Shown one piece after another: positions 9,552 to 17,092 of a stretch of DNA of 64,000 nucleotides. The DNA is taken from the NCBI GenBank assembly GCA_015233565.1, contig JADFXM010000003.1, forward strand, positions 91,063-155,062, written 5' to 3'. Positions within the stretch are counted from its first letter, which is position 1; each line of letters opens with the position of its first letter. The position numbers were made by a program, and so were the translations under genes. Under the pieces are notes generated by a model. That model worked only from the letters and a program-made list of their open reading frames with translations, did no database searches and was not told the origin of the DNA. The DNA comes from Candidatus Rifleibacteriota bacterium (GTDB lineage: Bacteria; Muiribacteriota; Ozemobacteria; Ozemobacterales; Ozemobacteraceae).

Positions 9552-10070
9552 TCACTGCTCATTTGAGAAAAGAGTCGTAAGAGGTATGTCCAATTTGTCT
9601 CCAATTTTCAGCGGCCAGTTGTTTGTCGTTCCCGCCGGCATTTCAAGAGCAAATTGAGCCAAATTTTTGGCATAATAGCGTGGTAACTCTGAATCGTTTC
9701 TTTTTCCGCCGGGTTGCATGTCAGGGATGATTTCAATTATCCTCAGATCGGGGGAAAATAGTATCAAATCAAGAGGAATGAAGGTGTTCTTCATCCAGAA
9801 AACCATCGGTTGTGGCAGATTGTACACGAATAACATCCCTTCATTCTTTTCAAGAGATGTTCTGAACATTAGACCTTTTTGTTTTTCTGCAGAAGTTCTG
9901 ACAATGAGAAGTTTCACTGGCTGTGTGGCTAAAGTACCCTGTACATAATCACCAATCTGCGGAGAATCGCTCGATTGAGCCATGCACGAAAGATTATTAC
10001 AAATTAAAATGACAATCAGAAAAATCAAACATTTTTTGATGCTATTTGGTATTTTTTGTTCAATTGCCAC
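9552..10070 (-). CDS. Exported DUF192 family protein
   Basis: A 172-residue protein with a signal peptide (KCLIFLIVILICNNLSCMA) and one DUF192 domain covering most of the rest. The family hallmarks are present: KQKGLMFR, NEGMLFVYNLPQPMVFWMKNT and IPLDLILF. DUF192 proteins are small exported beta-rich proteins of unknown biochemical role. The GTG start at 10070 has GAGGA 7 nt upstream and lies inside the ptsI end, giving a 46-bp overlap, so coupling to ptsI is likely. The Cys after LS is only a weak lipobox. A 271-bp gap with no convincing gene separates it from the O-antigen-ligase gene. Confidence 0.88.
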   Translation of the reverse strand: MAIEQKIPNSIKKCLIFLIVILICNNLSCMAQSSDSPQIGDYVQGTLATQPVKLLIVRTSAEKQKGLMFRTSLEKNEGMLFVYNLPQPMVFWMKNTFIPLDLILFSPDLRIIEIIPDMQPGGKRNDSELPRYYAKNLAQFALEMPAGTTNNWPLKIGDKLDIPLTTLFSNEQ

Positions 10071-11779
10071 AGAGCTTCCTCGACTTCTTCAGATGTACTC
10101 ATTTCAAGTAGTTTGCTTATTTCATCTTTAATTTCAGAGATCGAAATTTTACGAATGATGTTTTTTATTTTTGGAATGCAAATGGAATTCATTGAAAGTT
10201 CTTTTAACCCTAGCCCCAATAAAAGAATTGTGAAGAAAGGATCTCCTGCTAGTTCACCGCAAATACTCACGGTTTTTAAATGCTTTTCGCCGCTTTGTAC
10301 AACCAGGCTGATCAGTTTTAATACTGCTGGGTTCAATGGTTGATATAAGTGTGATACTTTGGAATTAGTCCGGTCTACTGCAAGAGTGTATTGGACAAGG
10401 TCATTAGATCCGATGGATAAGAAATCCACTTGTTGTGCAATTTTATCAGCAAGAAGAGCCGAAGATGGAACTTCGATCATTACTCCAAATTTTATTTGTT
10501 CTGGAATTTCTACTTTTTCATTTTTTAATTCTTCAATCAGTTTGCCAAGAAATTCTTTTGTCTTTCTTAATTCGCTAATTCCGGAAATCATCGGAATAAG
10601 TACTTTCACTTGTCCCGGCTTTGCTTTTGAGCTTACTTTAATTATAGCTCGGAGTTGGGTTCTGAACACATCCGGTCGGTCGAGGGAAAGCCGGATGGCT
10701 CGCCAACCGAGCTCAGGATTCTTTTCCAAAGGATGTTTTAACAATTGAGAAAGCTTATCCCCACCTAAGTCAATGGTTCTTAATACTATTTCCTTATCAC
10801 CCATTCGTTCAATGACTGACCAATAAAGGTTTATCAATTCTTTTTCAGTTGGAAATCTTTTCCGAATCAAATATGTAAATTCAGTTCTGTACAGACCTAT
10901 TCCGTCTGCCTGGTTTGTTAATACCGAATCAACATCCTGAATTTGACCTATGTTTGCAAGAAGTTTTATTCTGACTCCATCTTTTGTGATCGAAAGAGAA
11001 GGAGCAATGTTTTTTAAATCAATCTTTTCAGCTAAAAAGGCTTCGAAATAAACTTTACATTCATTGATTTGTGCTGTAGTAGGGTTGGAAATAATAAACC
11101 CCGAGTTTCCGTCAAGTATTATCGTTTTTCCATGTACAACACTTTGCAAGAGATTTTTTACCTGAACAAGGGCAGGAATGCCTAAAGAACGAGCCAAAAT
11201 AGCCGCATGTGAAGAAGTGGTTCCTTCTTCTGTTGCAATTCCCAATATCATTGAAGTATCAAAGCCTGCAATGTCAGCTGCTGTAATATCTTCAGCAACG
11301 AGAATTACTTTCTCGTCCGGTTTGATTTTCAAGGGGGAAGCATTTTCATCCTGACAATTCGAAAGAATTCTCCGCCCAATGTCCATAATATCAATCGCTT
11401 TTGCTTGGAACTGGGGATCCGGGAGGCTTTTGAAAAATTCGCTGTAATCTCGCGTAACGCTTGAAACAATAGCCTCGACATTCTGACGACGTTCACGGAT
11501 TCTTTTGAGAACTTCTTTTTTTAGATCGGGATCATCCACTAATGTTAAATGGGCATGGAAAATATTTGCTATTTCAAGGCTACTTTTAATTTGGGGAAGC
11601 TGAGATAATTGATTGATTTCATCATGGGCAAGCTGAATAGCCTGCTGAAATCTCTGAACCTCATTCTCTACTTCATTTTCCAAAATAGTACGAACCGCTA
11701 CATTTTCCAATCGAAAATGTTTAAGGCAAAAAACCCTTCCCAACGCAATTCCCGGGGAAATCGCCGAACCCTTTAACAT
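10025..11779 (-). CDS. ptsI: Phosphoenolpyruvate-protein phosphotransferase (PTS enzyme I)
   Basis: Enzyme I moves phosphate from phosphoenolpyruvate to HPr, starting the phosphotransferase relay in the cytoplasm. The 584 residues match the usual length. The N-terminal HPr-binding/phosphohistidine domain carries the active site TSSHAAILAR with the phosphorylated His near residue 191, followed by GIPALV. The C-terminal TIM-barrel has GIGLYRTEFTYL, GVMIEVPSSALLAD, SIGSNDLVQYTLAVDR and the catalytic Cys region VSICGELAGDP. ATG 11779 has AAGGTG at 7 nt. No HPr, enzyme II or HPr kinase is nearby, so it could serve sugar uptake encoded elsewhere or a regulatory phosphorelay. Confidence 0.95.
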   Translation of the reverse strand: MLKGSAISPGIALGRVFCLKHFRLENVAVRTILENEVENEVQRFQQAIQLAHDEINQLSQLPQIKSSLEIANIFHAHLTLVDDPDLKKEVLKRIRERRQNVEAIVSSVTRDYSEFFKSLPDPQFQAKAIDIMDIGRRILSNCQDENASPLKIKPDEKVILVAEDITAADIAGFDTSMILGIATEEGTTSSHAAILARSLGIPALVQVKNLLQSVVHGKTIILDGNSGFIISNPTTAQINECKVYFEAFLAEKIDLKNIAPSLSITKDGVRIKLLANIGQIQDVDSVLTNQADGIGLYRTEFTYLIRKRFPTEKELINLYWSVIERMGDKEIVLRTIDLGGDKLSQLLKHPLEKNPELGWRAIRLSLDRPDVFRTQLRAIIKVSSKAKPGQVKVLIPMISGISELRKTKEFLGKLIEELKNEKVEIPEQIKFGVMIEVPSSALLADKIAQQVDFLSIGSNDLVQYTLAVDRTNSKVSHLYQPLNPAVLKLISLVVQSGEKHLKTVSICGELAGDPFFTILLLGLGLKELSMNSICIPKIKNIIRKISISEIKDEISKLLEMSTSEEVEEALWQLNKKYQIASKNV

Positions 11780-11788
11780 TCATACACC

Positions 11789-11817
11789 TTGAAAAAATTT
11801 ACCAAACATCTTATCAT
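11789..11817 (+). promoter_or_regulatory. Sigma70-like promoter for the surE operon
   Basis: TTGAAA (11789-11794), a 17-bp spacer and TATCAT (11812-11817) lie in the divergent ptsI/surE gap. The leader that follows contains a small hairpin (GCTAATTT 11850-11857 with AAATTAGC 11868-11875, C-rich loop) that abuts the AGGAGG ribosome site of surE. Confidence 0.5.
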
Positions 11818-11887
11818 GAATATTCCTTTTCGATCAAGTAAAAATGACAGCTAATTTTTCCCCCCTGAAATTAGCAGGAGGCACTAG

Positions 11888-12646
11888 ATGCGAATTTTGA
11901 TAAGTAATGATGATGGAATAAATGCTAAAGGTCTTATCACTCTTGCGGAGACTGTAATCCCACTAGGCGAAGTATGGATTGTTGCTCCTAATACTGAAAG
12001 GAGTGCCTGTAGTCATTCATTGGTTCTTGACCAGCCTATTAGGATTAAACAGGTTGATTTTCCCGTTAAAGTCACGAAGGCTTTTTCATTAAATGGAACC
12101 CCCGCAGATTGCATAAAGATTTCCTTGGCAGAAATTCTTGATTTCAGACCAGATATGATTTTGTCGGGAATCAATCGAGGTGCAAATCTTTCAGTTGATG
12201 TTTTTTATTCCGGTACCATTGCTGCAGCTGTAGAGGGCGCTTTTCATGGAATCCCTTCCATGGCATTTTCCCTGGCGAGTTTTGACCCGGAAGGAGATTA
12301 CATGCAAACGTCAAGTTGGATCAGAACTCTTGTAGAAAAAACTTTCCATGCCCCCCCACCCGAGGGTGTAATTTTAAATGTGAATTTTCCCGGAATCTCC
12401 GCAGAAAAGTTCAAAGGGCTGAAAGTGACCCGCCTCGCAAAAGTAGAACCACACGAACGTTTCCATAGGCGACTTGATCCAAAGGGACACGTTTATTTCT
12501 GGCGATCAGTGGAAATGAAGCCGTCTAATGACGATCTGAAAGAAGATTTCACTGCTATTCAAAATGGATTTATTTCTCTTTCCCCTCTAAAAGCTGAATT
12601 TACTGATTTTTCAATTTTAGAAGATTTAAGGAGGAAATACGAGTGA
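11888..12646 (+). CDS. surE: 5'/3'-nucleotidase SurE
   Basis: Metal-dependent survival-protein nucleotidase acting on nucleoside monophosphates in the cytoplasm. The 252-residue protein opens with MRILISNDDG, where Asp8 and Asp9 bind the metal. It also has NTERSACSHS (Ser39) and the SGINRGANL loop with the metal-binding Asn, all typical of SurE. AGGAGG stands 6 nt before ATG 11888. It is first in an operon with a nitrilase-type hydrolase and birA; its TGA overlaps the next gene's GTG. Confidence 0.96.
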   Translation: MRILISNDDGINAKGLITLAETVIPLGEVWIVAPNTERSACSHSLVLDQPIRIKQVDFPVKVTKAFSLNGTPADCIKISLAEILDFRPDMILSGINRGANLSVDVFYSGTIAAAVEGAFHGIPSMAFSLASFDPEGDYMQTSSWIRTLVEKTFHAPPPEGVILNVNFPGISAEKFKGLKVTRLAKVEPHERFHRRLDPKGHVYFWRSVEMKPSNDDLKEDFTAIQNGFISLSPLKAEFTDFSILEDLRRKYE

Positions 12647-13452
12647 GTTTTATAGAGCAACTCCCGTCTAAATTATCGGTTTGTGTTTTTCAAATGGATG
12701 TCAAGAAAGACTCTGTTAATGAAAATTTATCGGAATTTAAAAGATTATGCTCAGAGTCCATGAAATTCAACCCCAACATTATTATTGCTCCAGAAATGTG
12801 GAGTAGAAGCTTTTGCGGTGAGAAGTTGATAGAAGAAGCTTGCGCATTTGAAGAACGTATTGCATTTTGCGGAGATCTGGCTAGGGAGAACAAAATGTGG
12901 ATTGTGGCAGGTTCTCTTCCTGAAAAAACAGCTGATGGAAAAGTTTACAATACGCTGCCCATTATTTCTCCCACAGGTGAGATGGTCTACAAATTTCGCA
13001 AAATGCATATGTTTATCAATTCCTCTGAACCAAAATACTTTATTCCAGGTGAAGAAATTCCTCAACCACTTTCAAGCGGTCCCTGGAAAATAGGAGCTGG
13101 AATTTGTTTCGATTTAAGATTTCCTGAGGTTTTCAGAAGACAAGTGTTTGAAGGTGCCAACTTTTTTGTGGTTTGTGCACAATTTCCTGATCCAAGATTG
13201 GAACACTTCACGCTCCTTGTAAGAGCTAGGGCACTTGAAAACCAGGCTTATTTGGTCGCGGCGAATCGCTGTGGAGTGGAAAGCCCACTGACGTTTTCTG
13301 GCGGATCGACAGTCATCTCACCCAACGGAAATTCCCTTGGTTCGCTTGACGAGCGGGAAGGAATTCTTCATTGTGACCTGGAATTCAATGCTCTTGATGA
13401 ATATCGGAAAAAATCCCCATTTTTGGGGCTTTCTGAGAAACTGAAACAGTGA
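12643..13452 (+). CDS. Carbon-nitrogen hydrolase (nitrilase superfamily, omega-amidase-like)
   Basis: Thiol amidohydrolase of 269 residues. The Glu-Lys-Cys catalytic triad is complete: Glu51 in APEMW, Lys120 in FRKMHMF and Cys155 in GAGICFDLRFPE. The sequence resembles the omega-amidase/YafV/Nit2 branch, which hydrolyses alpha-ketoglutaramate or related deaminated metabolites, but the substrate cannot be fixed from sequence. GTG 12643 overlaps the surE stop by GTGA, and its own stop overlaps birA in the same way. Confidence 0.9.
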   Translation: MSFIEQLPSKLSVCVFQMDVKKDSVNENLSEFKRLCSESMKFNPNIIIAPEMWSRSFCGEKLIEEACAFEERIAFCGDLARENKMWIVAGSLPEKTADGKVYNTLPIISPTGEMVYKFRKMHMFINSSEPKYFIPGEEIPQPLSSGPWKIGAGICFDLRFPEVFRRQVFEGANFFVVCAQFPDPRLEHFTLLVRARALENQAYLVAANRCGVESPLTFSGGSTVISPNGNSLGSLDEREGILHCDLEFNALDEYRKKSPFLGLSEKLKQ

Positions 13453-14261
13453 ATAACCAAGATTCAACGGGGTTGAGAGGTCTCCAAAAATTCATTTCCA
13501 GTATCGAGTGTTTTCGAGATCACTATCTGGAACAAATTTCAGAAATTGACTCAACAAATTCTGAATTGAAAAGAAGAATAGATGAAGGAGTTTGTCGAAA
13601 ATTTATTTTAATTGCCGATCACCAAACATCTGGAAGAGGGCAATTCGGACGTTCATGGTGGGACAACCCCCATGAATGCTTATTATTCTCCTTTCATTGG
13701 GATTTAGATCATCAGGAAAGAGATGACTTTCCAATAACTCTTCTTACGGGGGTCGCGGTTTGGAAAGCACTAAGAGATTTAACCGGTGATGAGGAAAAAA
13801 TCTGGCTGAAATGGCCGAATGATATTATGATTGCAGATTCCAAGGTTGGAGGAATATTAGTGGAAGGATTCTCCCAAGGATCTGAAATACTAAGGATCGT
13901 GATAGGAATTGGAATTAATTTGAATGGAAAAGAAGCTCTTCTGCCAGATGGAGAGAAAAGAGTTGCAGTTTCTTCCTTCTTCCCGAAAATAAAAATATTG
14001 GATTCATTTAAGGCAATTCTGGCGCATTGGGGGCATCTCTGGAAATTTCGAAGCGAAAAGTCCGCTTTAAAAGAACTTTGTGAAGAAGCGGCAAAACCTT
14101 TTTGGAAAAAAAAAGTTAAAATTTGGGAAAACTCTTCAGCATTTTTCTTTGAAGGTTTCCCTGAAAAACTTACTGAAGATGGTGAATTGATAATTCGATT
14201 GAACGATGGATCTGAAAGGAAAATTAATTCTTTAAATCGAATTAAATTGATTTCTCCTTAA
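13449..14261 (+). CDS. birA: Biotin--[acetyl-CoA-carboxylase] ligase
   Basis: Attaches biotin to the carboxyl-carrier subunit of biotin enzymes via biotinyl-AMP. The 270-residue protein contains the biotinoyl-AMP loop SGRGQFGRSWW (near residue 61), LKWPNDIM with the catalytic Lys, KVGGILVEG and IGIGINLNG, then a short SH3-like C-terminal domain. There is no N-terminal helix-turn-helix, so this is a monofunctional ligase rather than a repressor. GTG 13449 overlaps the preceding stop. The operon ends in the terminator just downstream. Confidence 0.94.
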   Translation: MNNQDSTGLRGLQKFISSIECFRDHYLEQISEIDSTNSELKRRIDEGVCRKFILIADHQTSGRGQFGRSWWDNPHECLLFSFHWDLDHQERDDFPITLLTGVAVWKALRDLTGDEEKIWLKWPNDIMIADSKVGGILVEGFSQGSEILRIVIGIGINLNGKEALLPDGEKRVAVSSFFPKIKILDSFKAILAHWGHLWKFRSEKSALKELCEEAAKPFWKKKVKIWENSSAFFFEGFPEKLTEDGELIIRLNDGSERKINSLNRIKLISP

Positions 14262-14265
14262 ATCA

Positions 14266-14298
14266 AAAACGAGCCCTTCATCGCGAAGGGCTCGTTTT
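14266..14298. terminator. Bidirectional intrinsic terminator
   Basis: A perfect 14-bp inverted repeat (AAAACGAGCCCTTC / GAAGGGCTCGTTTT) with a 5-nt loop ATCGC. It ends in T-runs on both strands and separates the convergent birA gene and the low-complexity secreted-protein gene. Confidence 0.93.
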
Positions 14299-14309
14299 AA
14301 ATTATCAGT

Positions 14310-16787
14310 TCAGCTTGCGTTAACTGGGAAAGAAACTTTGTAAGAAAAACTTTTCCCGCTGTTGTCTCCGTAAATCCAGATGTAGGCTTCAGCTGTTGGG
14401 TTTGCGAACTTATGGCGAAATGAATCACTAACTAATGTTTTGGCCGAGACGGTAATCTTTTCTTTTCCATCGAAAACGATAATGTTGATTGCCTCAGGTT
14501 TTATATCTTTTGCAATGCTAAGGGAAAAGGAGACATCTGAGTTTGCGGTAACAGGTGAGGCGGTTGGATACGAGTCATTTATAAAATCAAACGTTTGTCC
14601 ATTCGGATCAGAAGGACATTTCATAATTAAATTTAAGAGACAGCTCTTTTCATTTTCATTAGACTTCGTTGGATTGCTATTTTGGCTGGTTGTAACCTGT
14701 CCTTGGGCATTTGCAGCTTGAATAGTATTTGCTTTCTCATTACCATCAGGCAGATTGACATCATTGTTTGGAGAATCGGAAGTACTATCCGAATTCGCTG
14801 GGGAGTTGGCTCCTAAGGAGGTGTAATTTTCTCCGCTGGAGATGTTTGAATTTCCAGAGGATCCTGAATTACTTCCTGAATTAACTGAAAGTTGAGTTGA
14901 CATTCCTGAAGATGATGGTGAGTCTCCACCGCTTTGGGAGCTGGAAGATCCGCTGTTTCCACTATTTGCGCTTCCATTGTTTCCGAAATTTTGGGTTCTT
15001 TGGTCGCCAGCGCTATTCCTATTTCCAGGGTTATTTGTTCCTCGATTGCTTTGTGCACCGGTAAAGTTAGAATTTGCCTCATTTGAAGAATTGCTGTTTC
15101 CTGTGGTGTTACTGTAACCTGCGTTACTGCCGTCACTTGAGCTCCCCTGCGAATCATTAGAGCTTCTGCCAACTGTGTTGGCATATGCAGGGTGGTTGCC
15201 TAAAGCTGAAGAATGGCGATTATTAACTGCATTGTTACCTTGCCGAGTTGCAGAATTACCGGTCGGGTTTTGTCCGTTTCCAGTTGATATCGCTCCGCTT
15301 ATTGTCGTGGGATTTGCCGGATCATTATACAGGTCGGAAAAGTTGGATTCATTGGATTGTGAAGAACTTATGGTTGGATAAGAAGTCGATTTGGTGGAGA
15401 TAGGTCTAGAGGTCGAAGGTGACATCGAAGGGTTTGAGTTGCTTAAAGACCCTGAATTGGAGTTGTTTCCGGAATTTCCAGTGCCTTGCGAGTTAGAGCC
15501 GCTTTGAGAAGTGGAATTTCCATCTGAATTGCCGGAACCATCAGAATTCATGGCGCCATCACTGCCTCTGGATTGGTTACTTTGAATTGTTTGATTTCTA
15601 AAATTCATTTTATAAACTGGGACACGAACACTCATTACTTCTTGCATATCTTTGGTATTGGGGTCCGGATAGTATGCTTTGACCCAATATTTATCATCAG
15701 ATGGAGTTCGGTAGACGTGAAAAAAATTTCTTTGAAACGGAATGTTCTCCTGAGGATCATTGGGGTCGACAAACGTCACGCGTATTTTATCCTGGTCAAG
15801 TGCTGGTTGGGGTTCAAATGAAAAGCGAACGCGAGTTTGTTCTGGAACTGCTGTAGCAATTCTGGAAAGAGCCTCGGGAGGGACGGTGTTTACAACGTCT
15901 GAAGGGCTGAAACTTGTTGGGATAGGGGGTTGCTCAGAATCGGACAGTGGATCTCTTATAGTTAAAGTTAGAAGGGGATCAGGCAATTTGATCGGGGCTG
16001 CATCCACACCTTTAGTTGGAGGGGCTTGGACCACGGGAGCTGGTGGTGCTGCAGGAGTGGCCGGAGCTGGATTTGTTACAGGTGTTGGTTGGTTGGAAGC
16101 CGTTGTTGGATTTGCTGGCGGTACTGCCGGGGTAGTGGGGGCAGGAGCTTGAGGAGTTGCTGCAGGGGTTGTTGGGGCTGGGGCCTCGGGATTATTTGCG
16201 GTTGGATTCGCTGGAGTCGAGGGTGTTGTGGGAACAGTAGGGGTAGAAGGAGCAGCAGGAGCAGGTGTGGAAGGAGTATCTGTGGGTTTGGGGTTATTAC
16301 TTCCATTGAAATTAAGTTCCCCTTGCTGATAACTCTGTCTTACTTCCTCGGGTTTACCGTCTGGTCCGATTTTCCAGCTTTTGGACCAGGACCACGCCCA
16401 TGCTGAACCGCTTGTTCCGGATATTTTGCTGGCAGCATCATTAAGAAAGCCATCCACAAAACCTTCATGACTTGTACCTGATTTTCCCTTATCGATACCT
16501 GAATTAGAAACCACCTTACCATCGACTGTTGTGGCGCCAGTGGATTTGATTACCTTATCAATTTTGTCATATCCTGAATCGTTTCCAGTTGGTGTTCCTG
16601 GGCTTATTACTCCTCCGGAGGTTGGCGCGTCGCTAGGTGTGGTGCCGGAATTGGTTGATGTCCATGTGCCGCTAAAACCTGCGTTTGGGTCTTCCCAGGG
16701 TTTGGGAGTGTCTTCTGCAAAAATTACCCCCATAGAGAACAAAAAAACTAGCAAAAAAGACCACCTCAATAATTTTCTCCCCAACAT
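14310..16787 (-). CDS. Large exported low-complexity protein (Pro/Thr- and Ser/Asn/Gly-rich)
   Basis: An 825-residue protein I do not recognise. ATG 16787 gives a clean signal peptide (MLGRKLLRWSFLLVFLFSMG, cleavage after IFA); a longer reading from 16826 adds 13 basic residues before it. A mature segment follows with SAWAWSWSKSWK, then a Pro/Thr/Ala-rich stretch (about 165-265) and a small folded-looking region (about 270-385). A roughly 300-residue Ser/Asn/Gly/Gln-rich tract and a C-terminal beta-like domain of about 120 residues complete it. The architecture suggests a secreted or cell-surface matrix/stalk protein, possibly a type II secretion substrate. It is convergent with birA and divergent from the coiled-coil gene. 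Confidence 0.8.
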   Translation of the reverse strand: MLGRKLLRWSFLLVFLFSMGVIFAEDTPKPWEDPNAGFSGTWTSTNSGTTPSDAPTSGGVISPGTPTGNDSGYDKIDKVIKSTGATTVDGKVVSNSGIDKGKSGTSHEGFVDGFLNDAASKISGTSGSAWAWSWSKSWKIGPDGKPEEVRQSYQQGELNFNGSNNPKPTDTPSTPAPAAPSTPTVPTTPSTPANPTANNPEAPAPTTPAATPQAPAPTTPAVPPANPTTASNQPTPVTNPAPATPAAPPAPVVQAPPTKGVDAAPIKLPDPLLTLTIRDPLSDSEQPPIPTSFSPSDVVNTVPPEALSRIATAVPEQTRVRFSFEPQPALDQDKIRVTFVDPNDPQENIPFQRNFFHVYRTPSDDKYWVKAYYPDPNTKDMQEVMSVRVPVYKMNFRNQTIQSNQSRGSDGAMNSDGSGNSDGNSTSQSGSNSQGTGNSGNNSNSGSLSNSNPSMSPSTSRPISTKSTSYPTISSSQSNESNFSDLYNDPANPTTISGAISTGNGQNPTGNSATRQGNNAVNNRHSSALGNHPAYANTVGRSSNDSQGSSSDGSNAGYSNTTGNSNSSNEANSNFTGAQSNRGTNNPGNRNSAGDQRTQNFGNNGSANSGNSGSSSSQSGGDSPSSSGMSTQLSVNSGSNSGSSGNSNISSGENYTSLGANSPANSDSTSDSPNNDVNLPDGNEKANTIQAANAQGQVTTSQNSNPTKSNENEKSCLLNLIMKCPSDPNGQTFDFINDSYPTASPVTANSDVSFSLSIAKDIKPEAINIIVFDGKEKITVSAKTLVSDSFRHKFANPTAEAYIWIYGDNSGKSFSYKVSFPVNAS

Positions 16788-16981
16788 TTTTTGGTACCGC
16801 CTTTCTTTTTTTTTACTCTTTAACAATAATTATACCAAAATTAATTTATCATTGCTCTTATCTCGTTGCAATGGATAATGAAAAGACTCTGTAGTCCGAG
16901 TTTTTTCAAATTCTTCAAACGAACTAATCAGAGTCTAAAAAAAGGAAAAAAAATAATTGAAAAATTTAAACTCTTTTTTCC

Positions 16982-17010
16982 TTGAAATAGAATTGTGTGT
17001 GTGCTATTTT
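16982..17010 (+). promoter_or_regulatory. Sigma70-like promoter for the coiled-coil/TPR gene
   Basis: TTGAAA (16982-16987), a 17-bp spacer containing a (GT)5-like run, and TATTTT (17005-17010). This gives a leader of about 75 nt before ATG 17093. Upstream, AGACTCTG and CAGAGTCT form a separated dyad in the same divergent gap. Confidence 0.5.
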
Positions 17011-17092
17011 TTAGTCCTCTTTTTCGAGGAAAATTTTACCAAATTTTTTTTCGATTGTTTAATTAGAACCGAAACCCAGTGTGGGAGTGGAT

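Noticed and set aside
15600..16400. Plus-strand Gly/Ser/Cys-rich frames of 80-130 codons
   Set aside because: They are antisense to the Pro/Thr- and Ser-rich tracts of the exported protein and arise from its codon repeats.
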